NCBI GenBank assembly: GCA_945903655.1
Contig: CAMDOY010000081.1
Coordinates: forward strand, 1-11,915
Source: Rhizobium sp. Q54
GTDB taxonomy: Bacteria; Pseudomonadota; Alphaproteobacteria; Rhizobiales; Beijerinckiaceae
DNA: 11,915 nt
Reading direction: 5' to 3'
A model generated the notes under the pieces. The model was given only the letters and a program-made list of their open reading frames with translations. It was not told where the DNA came from and did no database searches. Of this stretch, positions 6,282 to 11,915 are shown piece by piece (position 1 is the stretch's first letter; every line of letters starts with the position of its first letter). The translations under genes and the position numbers were made by a program.

Positions 6282-6633
6282 ACTTTGACGGGCTGAGCGC
6301 CGCCTTCACCCGGGCGATGACCTGCGGCGAGGCCGCATAGATCTTCTCCACGCGCTGCTGAACCTCTTCGCCCGCCAGCGGCGCCCAGTCGATGTTGAGC
6401 CGCTGGGCCTACGCTGCCGCCGCCATGGCGCCGCCATGGAAGACCTCGCCGATCATGGCGCCGTCCTTGGGCGCGGTGGCGTAGATCTGCCGGGCCAGCA
6501 CATTGCTGCTGGCGCCCGGCACATTGGTGACGACGATGTTCGGGTTGCCTGGAATGCGCGCGCCCACCGCGATGGTGATCGTCTTGCCCTTGAAGAAGAG
6601 ATCCTAAGGGGTGTAGGCGAGGGCTATGCCGCG
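6280..6633 (-). pseudogene. Wrecked TctC/Bug-type receptor (third in tandem)
   Basis: Read in one minus-strand frame, this stretch keeps recognisable islands of a TTT receptor. They are a signal-peptide remnant (GIALAYTP), the mature N-terminus DLFFKGKTITIAVGA, then RIPGNPNIVVTNVPGASS and IYATAPKDGAMIGEVF, and finally the C-terminus NIDWAPLAGEEV...VKAALSPSK with TAA at 6280-6282. Compared with the roughly 320-340 residues usual for the family, about 20 residues are missing after AVGA and some 170 between the middle and the end. There is no start codon, and TAG codons at 6604-6606 and 6409-6411 interrupt the frame. Both fall where Gln or Glu is expected (AQ-DLFF; E-AQRL), so they look like single-base nonsense changes. 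It directly follows the stop of the upstream receptor in the same phase. Confidence 0.8.
6418..6439. repeat. 11-bp perfect tandem duplication
   Basis: CGCCGCCATGG occurs twice head to tail (6418-6428, 6429-6439). It lies a few bases from the in-frame TAG and the large deletion point of the receptor pseudogene, consistent with slippage or end-joining damage. Confidence 0.7.
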
Positions 6634-7659
6634 TCATGGCGGCGGCTGCTGCGCCTTGCGCGCGAGTTCGATGATGGGCTTTGGCGCCGAGAAGATCTTC
6701 GTGATGGCCTCCGCCAGATCGGCACCCGACAGGGGCGTCAGCGGCGAGCCCATTTTCTCGAACTCCTCCTTCATCTGCGGGCTCGCGATGGCCTGCTGGA
6801 AGGCCTCGCGCAGGGCCGCCAGACGGGCAGGCGGCAAGCCTGGCGGCGCCGCATAGGGCCTTGCGAAGGATTGCTGGGACAGCACCAGCTCCACCGCCTG
6901 GCGCGCGTCGCCGGAGATGAAATCCCAGACCATGGGCGCGCCCAGCGCGGTCAGCTCCGCATCGGGCGCAAGCGAGAACTGCACCAGAAAATTCAGCTTG
7001 CGGTCGCGGAACCAGTCGGGCTTTTCCGAACGCAGGGCCGCCAGTCCATAGCCGCAGATACCGTCGATCTCGCCGCGCTCCATGGCCAGCGCCAGTTCGG
7101 GCGTGCCCTTGTAGCCGGGCACGACCTTGATCTTCGCGCCGCTCAGATTCTTCATCATCCAGGCATAGTCCCAGGTGGACCCGCCAGCCGCAGTGGCGCC
7201 GATGATCATCTCCTGATCGCGCGCGTCCGCCAGCCTGCGGAAGCGCGAGCCATGCCAGGTCACGCACATGCGGGCGCCCGAATCCGCGCTCCCGATCCAG
7301 CCCAGTTTCGCGGGATCGAATTGAAACTGCCGTTCCGTATCAAACAGCGTTTGCAGGATCGCGCCGGGATAGAGCGCGGCGATCACTGTGCCGTCTTTCG
7401 CCGCTGCGTTCGACAGCCATTCCGCCGCCTTGATGGACCCGGCGCCGGGCATATATTGCACCGTGATCTGCGGCGCGCCGTTGATCTGCGCCGGCAGATT
7501 GCGCGCCACGGAGCGGGCGACCACGTCATAGACCCCGCCCGCATTGCCGCCCACCACAAGGTCAATGCGCTTGCCGCGATAGAAGTCGTCCTGCTGGGCG
7601 AGGGCGAGGGGGGCGTTGAGCCCCGCCGCTAATATGGCGCCGAAAACAAATGTGCGCAT
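6634..7659 (-). CDS. TctC/Bug-family tripartite tricarboxylate receptor (DFYxGK subtype)
   Basis: A 341-residue periplasmic substrate-binding protein of the tripartite tricarboxylate transporter class. A signal peptide (residues 1-21, ending LALAQ) precedes the mature start QDDFYRGKRIDLVVGG. Family landmarks follow: GGVYDVVAR (41-49) for the carboxylate-binding loop, VQYMPGAGS (67-75), AAKDGTVIA (86-94) and FDPAKLGWIGS. Such receptors bind carboxylates or other small organics and hand them to the TctA/TctB membrane subunits, or to sensor kinases; neither partner is encoded here. Start ATG 7659 lies one base after the stop of the preceding receptor (TGA-C-ATG), so translation is probably coupled. 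The tail KAQQPPP departs from the usual Ala/Lys-rich end. The next gene is a broken relative of the same subtype, suggesting tandem duplication. Confidence 0.88.
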   Translation of the reverse strand: MRTFVFGAILAAGLNAPLALAQQDDFYRGKRIDLVVGGNAGGVYDVVARSVARNLPAQINGAPQITVQYMPGAGSIKAAEWLSNAAAKDGTVIAALYPGAILQTLFDTERQFQFDPAKLGWIGSADSGARMCVTWHGSRFRRLADARDQEMIIGATAAGGSTWDYAWMMKNLSGAKIKVVPGYKGTPELALAMERGEIDGICGYGLAALRSEKPDWFRDRKLNFLVQFSLAPDAELTALGAPMVWDFISGDARQAVELVLSQQSFARPYAAPPGLPPARLAALREAFQQAIASPQMKEEFEKMGSPLTPLSGADLAEAITKIFSAPKPIIELARKAQQPPP

Positions 7660-7660
7660 G

Positions 7661-8626
7661 TCACTCTCCGCTGACGGCGTCCTTGGCGGCAGGGATCCAG
7701 CGCGCGGCTTCGCTTTCGAAGAAGGCGCTGAGTTCGGCGGGGCTCATGGGCTTCGGCGCTATGCCTTCGGCGCGCAGGCGCTCGGCGACGTTGGGCTTTT
7801 GCAAGATCTTGCCCATCGCCGCGCGAAGGCGATCCGCGATGGGTTGCGGCAGGCCCTTGGGCGCCTCGAGGGACAGCCAGCTATTGGCGGCCACGTCAAA
7901 GCCTGAGTCCTTGAAGGTGGGAACATCAGGAAAGGCGGCGACCCTTTGCTCGCTCGACACGCTGATCATCCGCGCCGCGCCGCCCTGGATCTGCCCGACC
8001 ACGCTGCCATAGGCGAAAGACCCCAAGGGCACGCGCCCTGCGATGATGTCCATCATCGAAGCCTGGTTCATGGGCACATGGGGGATTTTGACATTGGCCT
8101 GCCGGGTCACCATGGCCACCAGCACATGGCCGAGGGTGCCGACGCCCGACGAATTGTAGCCTACAAGACGATCCTTGCGCGCCTCTTCGATCACATCGCG
8201 CACGGTCTTCAGGGGGCTGTCCTTGGGCACGATCCAGGCCACGGGCGGGCCGCCGATATAGGCGATATGGGTGAAGTCGCGCAGGCCGTCATAGGTCACA
8301 TTGGTGTTGATGGCGGGCGACATGATGTTGGGCGCGAGGCCGCCGAGCAGCAGGGTGTATCCATCCGGCGCCGCGCGCGCCACCTGACCCGCGCCCAGGG
8401 CGCCGCCAGCTCCGGCCCTGTTTTCGACGATGACGGGTTTGCCCAGCTCCTGCGCCAGTTCATCGGAGATCACCCGCGCCACTACATCCACGAAACCGAT
8501 GGGCCCGAAGGGCGCCACCAATTTGATTTCCCGCGCGGGCCATTCCTGGGCGCGCAGGGCGCCGCAAGCCGCGATCATGCCCGCGAGCGACAGGCCAGCG
8601 ATCTTCGTCCACCTTTTCAAACCCAA
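7661..8626 (-). CDS. TctC/Bug-family tripartite tricarboxylate receptor
   Basis: A 321-residue periplasmic receptor of classical Bug type. Residues 1-26 form the signal peptide (core IAGLSLAGMIAACGA, likely cut at ALRA|QEW); IAAC within it also resembles a lipobox, so a lipoprotein is possible. Landmarks are WPAREIKLVAPF (29-40), GFVDVVAR (44-51), VIVENRAGAGG (65-75) and AAPDGYTLLLG (85-95). The loop reads GPIGFVD where the family usually has PGGPxD, so the ligand pocket may differ. The start is TTG 8626: GGGAGG at 8632-8637 is five bases away, whereas the ATG at 8629-8631 abuts that site and opens only a four-codon frame. It lies 42 bases after the GMC oxidoreductase, in the same presumed operon. 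No TctA/TctB is present. Confidence 0.9.
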   Translation of the reverse strand: MGLKRWTKIAGLSLAGMIAACGALRAQEWPAREIKLVAPFGPIGFVDVVARVISDELAQELGKPVIVENRAGAGGALGAGQVARAAPDGYTLLLGGLAPNIMSPAINTNVTYDGLRDFTHIAYIGGPPVAWIVPKDSPLKTVRDVIEEARKDRLVGYNSSGVGTLGHVLVAMVTRQANVKIPHVPMNQASMMDIIAGRVPLGSFAYGSVVGQIQGGAARMISVSSEQRVAAFPDVPTFKDSGFDVAANSWLSLEAPKGLPQPIADRLRAAMGKILQKPNVAERLRAEGIAPKPMSPAELSAFFESEAARWIPAAKDAVSGE

Positions 8627-8631
8627 TGCAT

Positions 8632-8637
8632 CCTCCC
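8632..8637 (-). promoter_or_regulatory. Ribosome binding site that fixes a TTG start
   Basis: Minus-strand GGGAGG is followed by ATGCA and then TTG (8626-8624). The nearer ATG has no spacing from the site and runs into TGA at 8619-8617 after four codons, so TTG is the functional start of the receptor. Confidence 0.65.
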
Positions 8638-8668
8638 GATGTTTCGTTGTTCACGCAGTCGTCTTGCT

Positions 8669-10390
8669 TCAGTTTTGTTCGTCCAGAATCAGCGCGGCCA
8701 TGCGCTCGCCCACCATCATGGTCGGCACATTGGTGTTGGCGCAGGGCACGCAGGGGAAGACCGAGGCGTCGCAGACCCGCAGGCCAGACAGGCCAATCAC
8801 GCGGCCATGGCTGTCCGTGACTGCGGCGGGATCATCCACCGCCCCCATGCGATTGGTGCCCGAGGCGTGCCAATGGCCGAGCACCGAGCTCTTGATCCAT
8901 TCCACGCAGGCCATGTCGTCCTGCATGAGATCGCGCATATCCGGCGCGTCGGCGATCATGTGCTTGATGATGAGATCGCGCGTGAAGCTCGAGGCGTCCA
9001 TGGCGGCGGCGCCGATGCGGGTCTGGATGTCGTTCCACTGGCTGTAGACAGCGAGCGCGCGCGCCTTATCCGAAAAACTCACCGGGAAGATGCTGCCGCA
9101 GGCCGCCTGCACCTGCGGATGGGCCTGCAGCTTGATGAGCATGCGCGTGCCTGCGATCAGGCGCGTCATGTCGCGGGGGTCCGAGCACATGTTGAAATCG
9201 ATGTCCGGCGCAAAGCCGCCATCCCGGCGCTTGAGGCGGATCTCGCCCCGCGAAAAGGAGCGGTTCACCCACATCATGATGAGGCCCATGCGCTTGCCGA
9301 TGGAGTGCCAGGCGGCGCGGTCGTGGGCGTTGATATACATGTCGCCAGCAGGGCAGCCCTCGACGCCCGAGGAATAGCGCAGGCCCGCGAAGATCTGCCG
9401 CCGCAGGGTCGGGGGCAGGCGCGCTTCGGGCTTCAGGAACACACCAAGATTGACGCCGGGATGTTCGTGCAGATTCTTGCCGACCCCTTGCCGGTCGCAG
9501 ATGACCTCGACGCCCATCTCCTTCAAATCGCGCGCGGGGCCGATGCCGTTCTTCAGCAGGAAGGTCGGTGAATGGATCGCGCCCATGCTCACTATGGTGT
9601 TGCGCGCATGAAAGGTCATGCGCTTGTCGCCCTGGCGCGCCCGCACGCCGGTGACGCGCAGGCCCTCGAAAATCAACTGCTCCACATGAGTGTCGCCGAT
9701 GATGTCGAGGTTGGGCCGTGCGCGCGTTTCGCGGGTCAGATAGCCCCGCGCGGCGGAGATGCGGCGGCCCTGCTGGTCATTGTTGATGACGAGGGGGAAA
9801 TGACCCTCCGTATCGATGCCGTTCTGGTCGCCAATGTCCGGCCAGCCCTGATCGATGATGGCCTGCATGACCGCGCGGGTGAAGGGCGGCCACTGCTCCT
9901 TGGTCCAGCGGCGCATGGCGATGGGGCCGCCCTTGTTGTGAAGGGGACCCTCGAAATCCGGATCATCCTCCAGCTTGCGGAAGAAGGGCAGAACATCGTC
10001 CCAGCCCCAGCCCTGCGCGCCCGCATCGCGCCAGGCGTCGTAATCGCTGGGCAGGCCGCGATTGGCGCACATGCCATTGACCGCCGATGTGCCGCCGATC
10101 ACCCGCCCGCCGGTGTAGCGCCGCCTTGGCCGGTCGTCCGGCGCATTGGAGGGGCGAGGCCCGAAGGCGGAGAGCATGCCCGTCCAGGTGAAGCGCGGAT
10201 TGGAATGGGCGTTGCCGGAGAAGCCGTCGAGAATCTCGTCGGGCTCGGAGCCCGGATCATAATCGCTGCCCGCTTCGATCAGCAGCACCCGGTTGCCCGG
10301 CCGCTCCGAAAGCCGGGCCGCCATGGGCGAGCCCGCCGAGCCGCTGCCGATGATGATGTAATCGTAGATGACGCCGGTGTCGCCGCCCAT
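8669..10390 (-). CDS. GMC-family FAD-dependent oxidoreductase (alcohol/choline dehydrogenase-like)
   Basis: A 573-residue glucose-methanol-choline oxidoreductase, normal length for the family. The FAD-binding fold has GSGSAG at 15-20 and Glu39 in LIEAG for the ribose. GMC signature 1 is TGGRVIGGTSAVNGM (93-107) and signature 2 starts SMGAIHSP (268-275). The active-site pair is His508 in WHASGT and Asn552 in ANTNVP, the His/Asn arrangement of choline-oxidase-like members. It oxidises a primary or secondary alcohol to a carbonyl using FAD; the substrate and electron acceptor are unknown. I chose ATG 10390 because AGGGGGG lies five bases upstream and the FAD motif then sits near the N-terminus. 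An in-frame ATG at 10432 would add 14 residues. It has no signal peptide, so it acts in the cytoplasm. It lies between a solute-binding protein and two receptors, suggesting oxidation of an imported compound. Confidence 0.93.
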   Translation of the reverse strand: MGGDTGVIYDYIIIGSGSAGSPMAARLSERPGNRVLLIEAGSDYDPGSEPDEILDGFSGNAHSNPRFTWTGMLSAFGPRPSNAPDDRPRRRYTGGRVIGGTSAVNGMCANRGLPSDYDAWRDAGAQGWGWDDVLPFFRKLEDDPDFEGPLHNKGGPIAMRRWTKEQWPPFTRAVMQAIIDQGWPDIGDQNGIDTEGHFPLVINNDQQGRRISAARGYLTRETRARPNLDIIGDTHVEQLIFEGLRVTGVRARQGDKRMTFHARNTIVSMGAIHSPTFLLKNGIGPARDLKEMGVEVICDRQGVGKNLHEHPGVNLGVFLKPEARLPPTLRRQIFAGLRYSSGVEGCPAGDMYINAHDRAAWHSIGKRMGLIMMWVNRSFSRGEIRLKRRDGGFAPDIDFNMCSDPRDMTRLIAGTRMLIKLQAHPQVQAACGSIFPVSFSDKARALAVYSQWNDIQTRIGAAAMDASSFTRDLIIKHMIADAPDMRDLMQDDMACVEWIKSSVLGHWHASGTNRMGAVDDPAAVTDSHGRVIGLSGLRVCDASVFPCVPCANTNVPTMMVGERMAALILDEQN

Positions 10391-10444
10391 GAATCCCCCC
10401 TGAAACCCGCGTCTTGCGCGCAGGTTCTTCATGCATTGGTCTAC

Positions 10445-10480
10445 GGTGGCGAGGCACTGTCAAGAGCGCGCCTCGCCACC
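10445..10480 (-). other. Intercistronic 11-bp stem-loop (possible attenuator or mRNA stabiliser)
   Basis: GGTGGCGAGGC (10445-10455) is a perfect inverted repeat of GCCTCGCCACC (10470-10480), with a 14-base loop. On the minus strand it begins 11 bases after the solute-binding protein stop and ends 54 bases before the oxidoreductase start. No U-tract follows. Such elements often let a binding protein be made in excess over downstream genes. Confidence 0.6.
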
Positions 10481-10491
10481 ACCTCATGCGC

Positions 10492-11511
10492 CTATTTGTA
10501 GATCTCGCTGGCCAGCGCCAGCCATTTCGCCTGGGTCTCCACATGGATCGTGCCCATGAGCTTGGCGCCTTCCATCACGCGCTTGTCCTGCGGCACTTTC
10601 TCCTGCACGCCCTTGATGACGGGCAACATGCCCATGGAGGCGATCATCAGCTGGTTTTCCTCGCTGATGTAGTAATTCATGAAGAGCCGGGCGGCGTTGG
10701 GATGGGGCGCGTTCTTCAGCATGCCATGGTCGAGGCGCACATAAGCGACGCCTTCCTTGGGCATGATCACCCGCACCGGCAGGCCCTTGAGCCCCTGGAT
10801 ATTGACGGAGACCTGAGGAACCCAGATCGGATATTCGCCGCGCGCCACGCGCCGCTCGCTCTGGCCGACGTCGCGGGTGAAGACAAGGTCCTGCTTGGCC
10901 AGCGCCCGATGGTATTCCTCGCCAAATTCCGGATGGCCCATGGTGGCGGCGAAGACGGCGAAACCGCCGCCCAGCGCCCGCATGTCGTCCGCAAGAATCT
11001 TGCCCTTCCATTTGGGGTCCAGCAGATCGCGCCAGCTCTTGGGCTCTTCGGCTGATGTCACCATGTTGGAATTGACCATCATGGCGTAGCCGGTGATGAG
11101 GCTGCCCATCTCCCATTTTTCCGCAGGCTGGCCCTCGATCATGTTCGCGGTGTTCGGCACATCGCCATATTCCTGCACATTGCCCGCGCGGAAGAGGCGG
11201 GTGATGGAGGCCTGCCCGTGCTGGATCACATCGGCGACGAAGCGCCCGGCTGATTGCTCCGTGCGCAGGCGCTCCTCAAGCTCGCTGGCGCGCACATTCA
11301 GGAGATCGACGGTGATGCCGTATTTCTTCTCGAAGTTCTTCTTCACGAGGTCATGCAGCTGCGGGCTGACATAGGAGGTGTACCAGACCACGCGCCCCTC
11401 TTTCTTTGCGGCCTCGACGAGCGCGGCGGGCGCCTCCTGGGCCTTGGCGGCGCTTGCGAGGCAGAAGGTGGCGGCGAGCGCCGCAATGAGAAGGCGAGAT
11501 GTGCTCAGCAT
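10492..11511 (-). CDS. ABC transporter extracellular solute-binding protein (family 1, Fe3+/polyamine-like)
   Basis: A 339-residue periplasmic binding protein. The signal peptide covers residues 1-24 (LLIAALAATFCLASAAKA|Q). The mature start ALVEAAKKEGRVVWYTSYVS is typical of the iron(III)/putrescine-type binding proteins that feed ABC importers. Further features are GITVDLLNVRASELEERL, an FVADVIQHGQ stretch, NSNMV in the hinge region, SWRDLLDPKWKGKI and the C-terminal lobe up to ALASEIYK. Iron, polyamine, phosphonate and organic-acid binders share this fold, so the ligand is open. ATG 11511 puts the signal peptide at the N-terminus, with GGGGAA upstream; an in-frame ATG at 11592 would add 27 unlikely residues. 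It is the first gene of the minus-strand unit. No permease or ATPase lies nearby. Confidence 0.9.
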   Translation of the reverse strand: MLSTSRLLIAALAATFCLASAAKAQEAPAALVEAAKKEGRVVWYTSYVSPQLHDLVKKNFEKKYGITVDLLNVRASELEERLRTEQSAGRFVADVIQHGQASITRLFRAGNVQEYGDVPNTANMIEGQPAEKWEMGSLITGYAMMVNSNMVTSAEEPKSWRDLLDPKWKGKILADDMRALGGGFAVFAATMGHPEFGEEYHRALAKQDLVFTRDVGQSERRVARGEYPIWVPQVSVNIQGLKGLPVRVIMPKEGVAYVRLDHGMLKNAPHPNAARLFMNYYISEENQLMIASMGMLPVIKGVQEKVPQDKRVMEGAKLMGTIHVETQAKWLALASEIYK

Positions 11512-11708
11512 GCGTTTCCCCTGTCTATGCGCCGCGCGGCCATTTGGCTGACCGTCGGGCGTTGGGGGGGAGATTGCAGCATTGTGGCTCATGATTCAAT
11601 CGGCAGGCGGCGACAGGGTCGGCGCCATGACGCAAAGGCGACGTCGCTGGTTGTCGATGCGTCAAATATCCAAGCCCCCATCATAATCATGATTTCTTAT
11701 AGTTCATT

Positions 11709-11736
11709 TATATACTTCAAATTTTTAAGTAATCAA
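11709..11736 (-). promoter_or_regulatory. Candidate sigma-70-type promoter for the minus-strand operon
   Basis: On the minus strand TTGATT (11736-11731), a 16-base spacer and TATATA (11714-11709) resemble -35 and -10 boxes, about 200 bases before the solute-binding protein start. The surrounding 11680-11765 is AT-rich, so a chance match is quite possible. A perfect palindrome, AATCATGATT (11685-11694), lies just downstream and could be an operator. Confidence 0.3.
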
Positions 11737-11760
11737 GCGAAACTAAAGTTGATGTATTTA

Positions 11761-11915
11761 TGATCCACTAGTGGACAGAATCTAACACTTGGTGCCCTCT
11801 TTTGACAGCGGCGATGATCTTATCGGGATCTGCGGTCCAGCGGAAGGGTTTTGGGTTTTCATTTTGCTCGGCGACGAAGCGGTTGATGGCAGCCTGAAGA
11901 TCGACAACAGAGTGG
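11761..11915 (-). mobile_element. Edge of an IS630-family insertion sequence (incomplete)
   Basis: The end of an IS630-type element enters from the right edge. Its outer boundary should lie just left of the transposase stop, near the change from AT-rich DNA to the palindrome CCACTAGTGG (11765-11774), which contains the stop codon. The terminal repeat and TA target duplication cannot be confirmed without the other end. Confidence 0.6.
11768..11915 (-). CDS. IS630-family transposase, C-terminal fragment
   Basis: The last 49 codons of a DDE transposase run in from the right edge, ending in TAG at 11768-11770. The readable end contains LQAAINRFVAEQN, PKPFRWTADPDKII and AAVKRGHQVLDSVH, a C-terminal pattern characteristic of IS630-family transposases in alphaproteobacteria. 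The catalytic DDE residues lie outside the window, so whether the gene is intact is unknown. It points toward the solute-binding protein gene, about 255 bases away. Confidence 0.85.
   Translation of the reverse strand, partial: HSVVDLQAAINRFVAEQNENPKPFRWTADPDKIIAAVKRGHQVLDSVH

Noticed and set aside
6409..6606. TAG recoded as an amino acid
   Set aside because: Other genes here end with TAG, and the same stretch has large deletions, so decay is the simpler reading.
6245..7267. Minus-strand open frame of 340 codons overlapping the receptor
   Set aside because: A different phase from the receptor; low-complexity Arg/Gly/His composition. The receptor and pseudogene frame explains the region better.
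6436..7632. Plus-strand open frame of 398 codons
   Set aside because: Antisense to the receptor gene and pseudogene, with Arg/His/Gln-rich composition typical of a mirror frame.
7946..9571. Long plus-strand open frame of 541 codons
   Set aside because: It lies antisense to the TctC receptor and GMC oxidoreductase, is rich in His and Arg, and has no recognisable motif; it is a GC-rich shadow.
9572..10501. Plus-strand open frame of 309 codons
   Set aside because: Antisense to the GMC oxidoreductase, whose motifs are unmistakable on the other strand.

Overview
This is a GC-rich bacterial window. It most likely comes from an alphaproteobacterium of the Hyphomicrobiales (a Bradyrhizobium-, Rhodopseudomonas- or Methylobacterium-like lineage). 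That placement is inferred from base composition, a short flagellin of about 280 residues, several tripartite-tricarboxylate (TctC/Bug) receptors, an IS630-type transposase and a sigma-54-type promoter. No RNA gene or CRISPR array was seen.

Left part (1-6231). After a possible gene end at the left edge come an MFS transporter (175-1380, +), a small secreted protein (1562-1906, +) and a lone flagellin gene (2096-2935, -). The flagellin is followed by a series of hairpins. A gene-free stretch of about 500 bp with a very AT-rich core lies upstream of the flagellin. It ends in a good sigma-54 -24/-12 match directly in front of an unusual protein (3433-4107, +) built of fifteen tandem octapeptides. 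An alpha/beta hydrolase (4200-5069, -) separates this gene from a second odd low-complexity protein with a Gly/Pro-rich collagen-like centre (5344-6231, +). The latter ends in a good intrinsic terminator. The two repeat proteins and the flagellin lack classical signal peptides. Their closeness and the sigma-54 site hint at a link to flagellar gene control or export, which is inference.

Right part (6280-11511, all minus strand). This reads like one transcription unit. In transcription order it holds an ABC-type solute-binding protein, an 11-bp intercistronic stem-loop, a GMC-family FAD oxidoreductase, two TctC/Bug receptors separated by one base, and the wreck of a third TctC receptor. The wreck carries two large internal deletions and two in-frame TAG codons. 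None of the membrane subunits of the ABC or TTT transporters is present, so the receptors are orphans here. The likely role is uptake or sensing and oxidation of a small organic alcohol or acid; the substrate cannot be read from sequence.

Right edge. An AT-rich spacer with a possible promoter for the minus-strand unit is followed by the C-terminal end of an IS630-family transposase (11768-11915, -) that runs off the window.
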